Positions 6,895-8,621 of a stretch of 8,621 nucleotides of DNA are shown in pieces. The notes under the pieces were generated by a model, which had not been told where the DNA came from, made no database searches, and saw only the letters and a list, made by a program, of their open reading frames with translations. Origin of the DNA: Gammaproteobacteria bacterium (lineage in GTDB: Bacteria; Pseudomonadota; Gammaproteobacteria; Steroidobacterales; Steroidobacteraceae). The stretch's first letter is position 1. Each line of letters opens with the position of its first letter. A program made the translations under genes and the position numbers. The stretch is taken from positions 2,031-10,651 of the forward strand of contig PMMB01000221.1 in assembly GCA_003165495.1 (NCBI GenBank), in the 5' to 3' direction.

Positions 6895-6921
6895 AGCGCC
6901 ACACTTTGTTGAGGACTCCCC

Positions 6922-7953
6922 ATGGACGAGAATCGTAAAAAAGCTCTCGCGGCCGCGCTGAGCCAGATAGAAAAACAGTTTGGTAAAGGCTCGGTCATGC
7001 GCTTGGGCGACGCCGGCGCCATTTACGAGGTGGACTCGATCCCCACGGGCTCGTTGGGACTCGATATCGCGCTCGGCGTGGGCGGCATTCCGCGCGGCCG
7101 CGTCATCGAAATTTTCGGCCCGGAGTCGTCGGGTAAAACCACACTGACGCTGGCGATCATCGCCTCGGCGCAGAGTCACGGCGGCACGGCGGCATTTGTC
7201 GACGCCGAGCATGCGCTCGATCCGGTCTACGCGGAAAAGCTGGGAGTCAAAGTCAACGACTTGCTGGTCTCGCAACCCGACACCGGCGAACAGGCGTTGG
7301 AAATTACCGACATGCTGGTGCGCTCCGGAGCGGTCGATGTCGTCGTGGTCGACTCGGTCGCCGCGCTTACGCCGAAGGCAGAAATTGAAGGCGAAATGGG
7401 CGATCAGCATATGGGCTTGCAGGCGCGGCTCATGTCGCAGGCGCTGCGCAAACTGACCGGCAACATCAAGCGATCGAACACCATCGTGATTTTCATCAAC
7501 CAGATTCGTATGAAAATCGGCGTCATGTTCGGCAATCCCGAAACCACCACCGGCGGCAACGCGCTGAAGTTCTATTCGTCGGTACGCATGGATATTCGGC
7601 GCATCGGTGCGATCAAGAATGGTGAGGAAGTGGTGGGTTCCATGACCAGAGTCAAGGTGGTCAAGAACAAAGTGGCGCCGCCGTTCCGCGAAACCGAATT
7701 CGAAATCATGTACGGCACGGGAATTTCCACGGAAGGCGAGCTCATCGAGATCGGTGTCCTGCACAACCTGGTGGAAAAATCCGGCTCTTGGTATAGCTAC
7801 AAGGGCGAACGGATTGGACAGGGCAAGGACAATGCCCGCACCTTCTTGCAGCAGCATCCCGAGATCGCCAAAGACATCGAAGGGCAGATCCGCGCCAAAT
7901 TGATACCCGAAAAGGCAACCATGAATCGGGGTGGCGACGTCAAAGAGGCGTAA
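6922..7953 (+). CDS. recA: Recombinase RecA
   Basis: RecA forms ATP-dependent filaments on single-stranded DNA, carries out strand exchange and stimulates LexA self-cleavage. The 343-residue protein is of normal length and full conservation. Walker A is GPESSGKT at 66-73 and the Walker B strand is VVVDS at 141-145. Loop L1 with EGEMGDQH is at about 156-163, and loop L2 from NQIRMKIG to ETTTGGN spans about 193-213. The C-terminal domain starts near residue 270 and ends in a short acidic/basic tail. GAGGA at 6911-6915 is 6 nt before the ATG, a strong start. An extended -10 promoter precedes it, but I find no CTG-N10-CAG LexA site from about 6700 to the start. The last 23 nt overlap the proposed recX start. 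Confidence 0.99.
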   Translation: MDENRKKALAAALSQIEKQFGKGSVMRLGDAGAIYEVDSIPTGSLGLDIALGVGGIPRGRVIEIFGPESSGKTTLTLAIIASAQSHGGTAAFVDAEHALDPVYAEKLGVKVNDLLVSQPDTGEQALEITDMLVRSGAVDVVVVDSVAALTPKAEIEGEMGDQHMGLQARLMSQALRKLTGNIKRSNTIVIFINQIRMKIGVMFGNPETTTGGNALKFYSSVRMDIRRIGAIKNGEEVVGSMTRVKVVKNKVAPPFRETEFEIMYGTGISTEGELIEIGVLHNLVEKSGSWYSYKGERIGQGKDNARTFLQQHPEIAKDIEGQIRAKLIPEKATMNRGGDVKEA

Positions 7954-8449
7954 CGCCCTGGGTCGCCAAGAGGTCGAACCTCTCGACTCGTGCGCGGCTC
8001 GCGTGGCGGCGCTCGACGCGCTCGCCCGCCGTGACCACGCATCCGAGGATTTACGCCGTAAACTGCTCGAGAAGGGTTACGATGTAGCGGTCGTTGCGCC
8101 GCTGCTCGATGCGCTGCGCGCCGAAAAATTGCTCGATGACCGGCGCTACACGGAGAACTTCGTGGCCTATCACGCGGCGCGGGGTCAGGGACCGATCCGC
8201 GTGCGCGCCGATTTGCGCCGGCAGGGCTTGGAGGGGATTCTGGTCGAGGAATGTCTCGACGCCTTTCCCGACTGGATTGTGCACCTGCGAAAGGCTCAGC
8301 AAAAGAAATTTGGCGCGAATTCGCCGAGCAATTACGCTGACAAGCAGCGCCAAGTGCGATTTCTGGGTTACCGCGGTTTCACGAGCGCGCAGATACGAAC
8401 GGCCTTAGGATTTGATATTGACCTTGATACAGATACTGAAGAAACATGA
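7931..8449 (+). CDS. recX: RecA regulatory protein RecX
   Basis: RecX binds RecA filaments and limits their growth and activity. The 172-residue product has the family features: an ALDALARRDHASEDLRRKL opening helix pair near residues 27-45, a DDRRYTENFVAYHAARGQGP block at about 69-88, RVRADLRRQGL after it, and a C-terminal three-helix part ending in GFTSAQIRTALG. Length is close to E. coli RecX (166). The chosen start is GTG at 7931-7933, which overlaps the recA end by 23 nt and has only a weak G-rich ribosome binding site. A second in-frame GTG at 8003 would still leave the conserved core but has no nearby Shine-Dalgarno. The overlap suggests expression from the recA transcript, perhaps at a reduced level because of a small stem-loop at 7969-7983. 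The stop overlaps a possible alaS ATG (ATGA). Confidence 0.93.
   Translation: MATSKRRNALGRQEVEPLDSCAARVAALDALARRDHASEDLRRKLLEKGYDVAVVAPLLDALRAEKLLDDRRYTENFVAYHAARGQGPIRVRADLRRQGLEGILVEECLDAFPDWIVHLRKAQQKKFGANSPSNYADKQRQVRFLGYRGFTSAQIRTALGFDIDLDTDTEET
7969..7983 (+). promoter_or_regulatory. Small stem-loop just after the recA stop
   Basis: AGAGGT and ACCTCT form a perfect 6-bp stem around a CGA loop, 15 nt after the recA stop codon and inside the beginning of recX. There is no T-run, so it is not a complete intrinsic terminator. It could weaken read-through or translation into recX, as the recA-recX terminator does in E. coli, or protect the recA 3' end. It also masks a GAGG sequence. Confidence 0.3.
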
Positions 8450-8621
8450 AACGCGACGCTAGATTGAAATCGATGACGAGCTCGGAAATTCGGGGAAGTT
8501 TCCTGGAATTTTTTCGCAAGAACGGACATGCGGTGTTGCCCTCTAGCTCGCTCGTGCCCGCGAATGATCCCACGCTGTTGTTCACCAACGCCGGCATGGT
8601 CCAGTTCAAGGATTTATTTCT
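8446..8621 (+). CDS. alaS: Alanyl-tRNA synthetase (5' end only)
   Basis: AlaRS attaches alanine to tRNA-Ala in the cytoplasm. Only the first 58 codons are in the window, but they carry the diagnostic class II N-terminus: SSEIRGSFLEFFRKNGH, then LPSSSLVPANDPTLLF and TNAGMVQFKDLF, which includes the start of motif 1. Two starts are possible. The ATG at 8446 overlaps the recX stop as ATGA and would add nine residues (MKRDARLKS), while the ATG at 8473 gives the usual family N-terminus. Neither has a strong ribosome binding site. I list the longer form because of the translational-coupling arrangement, but 8473 is about as likely. recX followed by alaS is a standard gammaproteobacterial order. Confidence 0.95.
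   Translation, partial: MKRDARLKSMTSSEIRGSFLEFFRKNGHAVLPSSSLVPANDPTLLFTNAGMVQFKDLF

Noticed and set aside
6745..7857. 370-codon open frame on the minus strand, antisense to recA
   Set aside because: It lies entirely opposite recA and the thpR end. Its composition (rich in His, Arg and Asp) is what the reverse of a high-GC gene gives, and it shows no recognisable domain.

Overview
The window looks like a chromosomal segment of a high-GC gammaproteobacterium. The evidence is the order pncC - thpR - recA - recX - alaS, a classic gammaproteobacterial neighbourhood, together with protein sequences close to that group. All recognised genes appear intact except the two cut by the window edges (mutS and alaS). 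I cannot name a genus.

Layout. Positions 1-2114 (minus strand) hold most of mutS, from its GTG start to just before the Walker B region, which lies off the left edge. A 154-bp divergent spacer follows. Then come two plus-strand genes that look like accessory cargo between mutS and the recA cluster: a 731-residue secreted lipoprotein (2269-4464; two fibronectin type III modules, a glycine-rich parallel beta-helix and a choice-of-anchor-Q-type tail) and a Tat-exported FMN-dependent alpha-hydroxy-acid dehydrogenase/oxidase (4544-5770). The second gene has its own candidate promoter and lies 4 nt before pncC (5775-6272). pncC is followed by thpR (6294-6863, GTG start), recA (6922-7953, with its own extended -10 promoter), recX (7931-8449, overlapping recA by 23 nt) and the first 58 codons of alaS (from 8446, ATGA overlap with recX).

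How the genes work together. mutS, recA and recX belong to DNA repair and recombination: MutS recognises mismatches, RecA forms the recombination filament and RecX restrains it. PncC deamidates NMN, a by-product of the bacterial NAD-dependent DNA ligase reaction, so it fits nucleotide salvage beside repair genes. ThpR is an RNA 2',3'-cyclic phosphodiesterase and AlaS charges tRNA-Ala. The lipoprotein and the exported flavoenzyme act outside the cytoplasm and have no obvious functional tie to repair.

No RNA genes, CRISPR arrays, insertion sequences or attachment sites were found, and no clearly new system. The points most worth a second look are a CxxCH motif inside the exported flavoenzyme, the absence of a canonical LexA box before recA combined with a long inverted repeat in the end of thpR, and a small stem-loop just after the recA stop inside recX.
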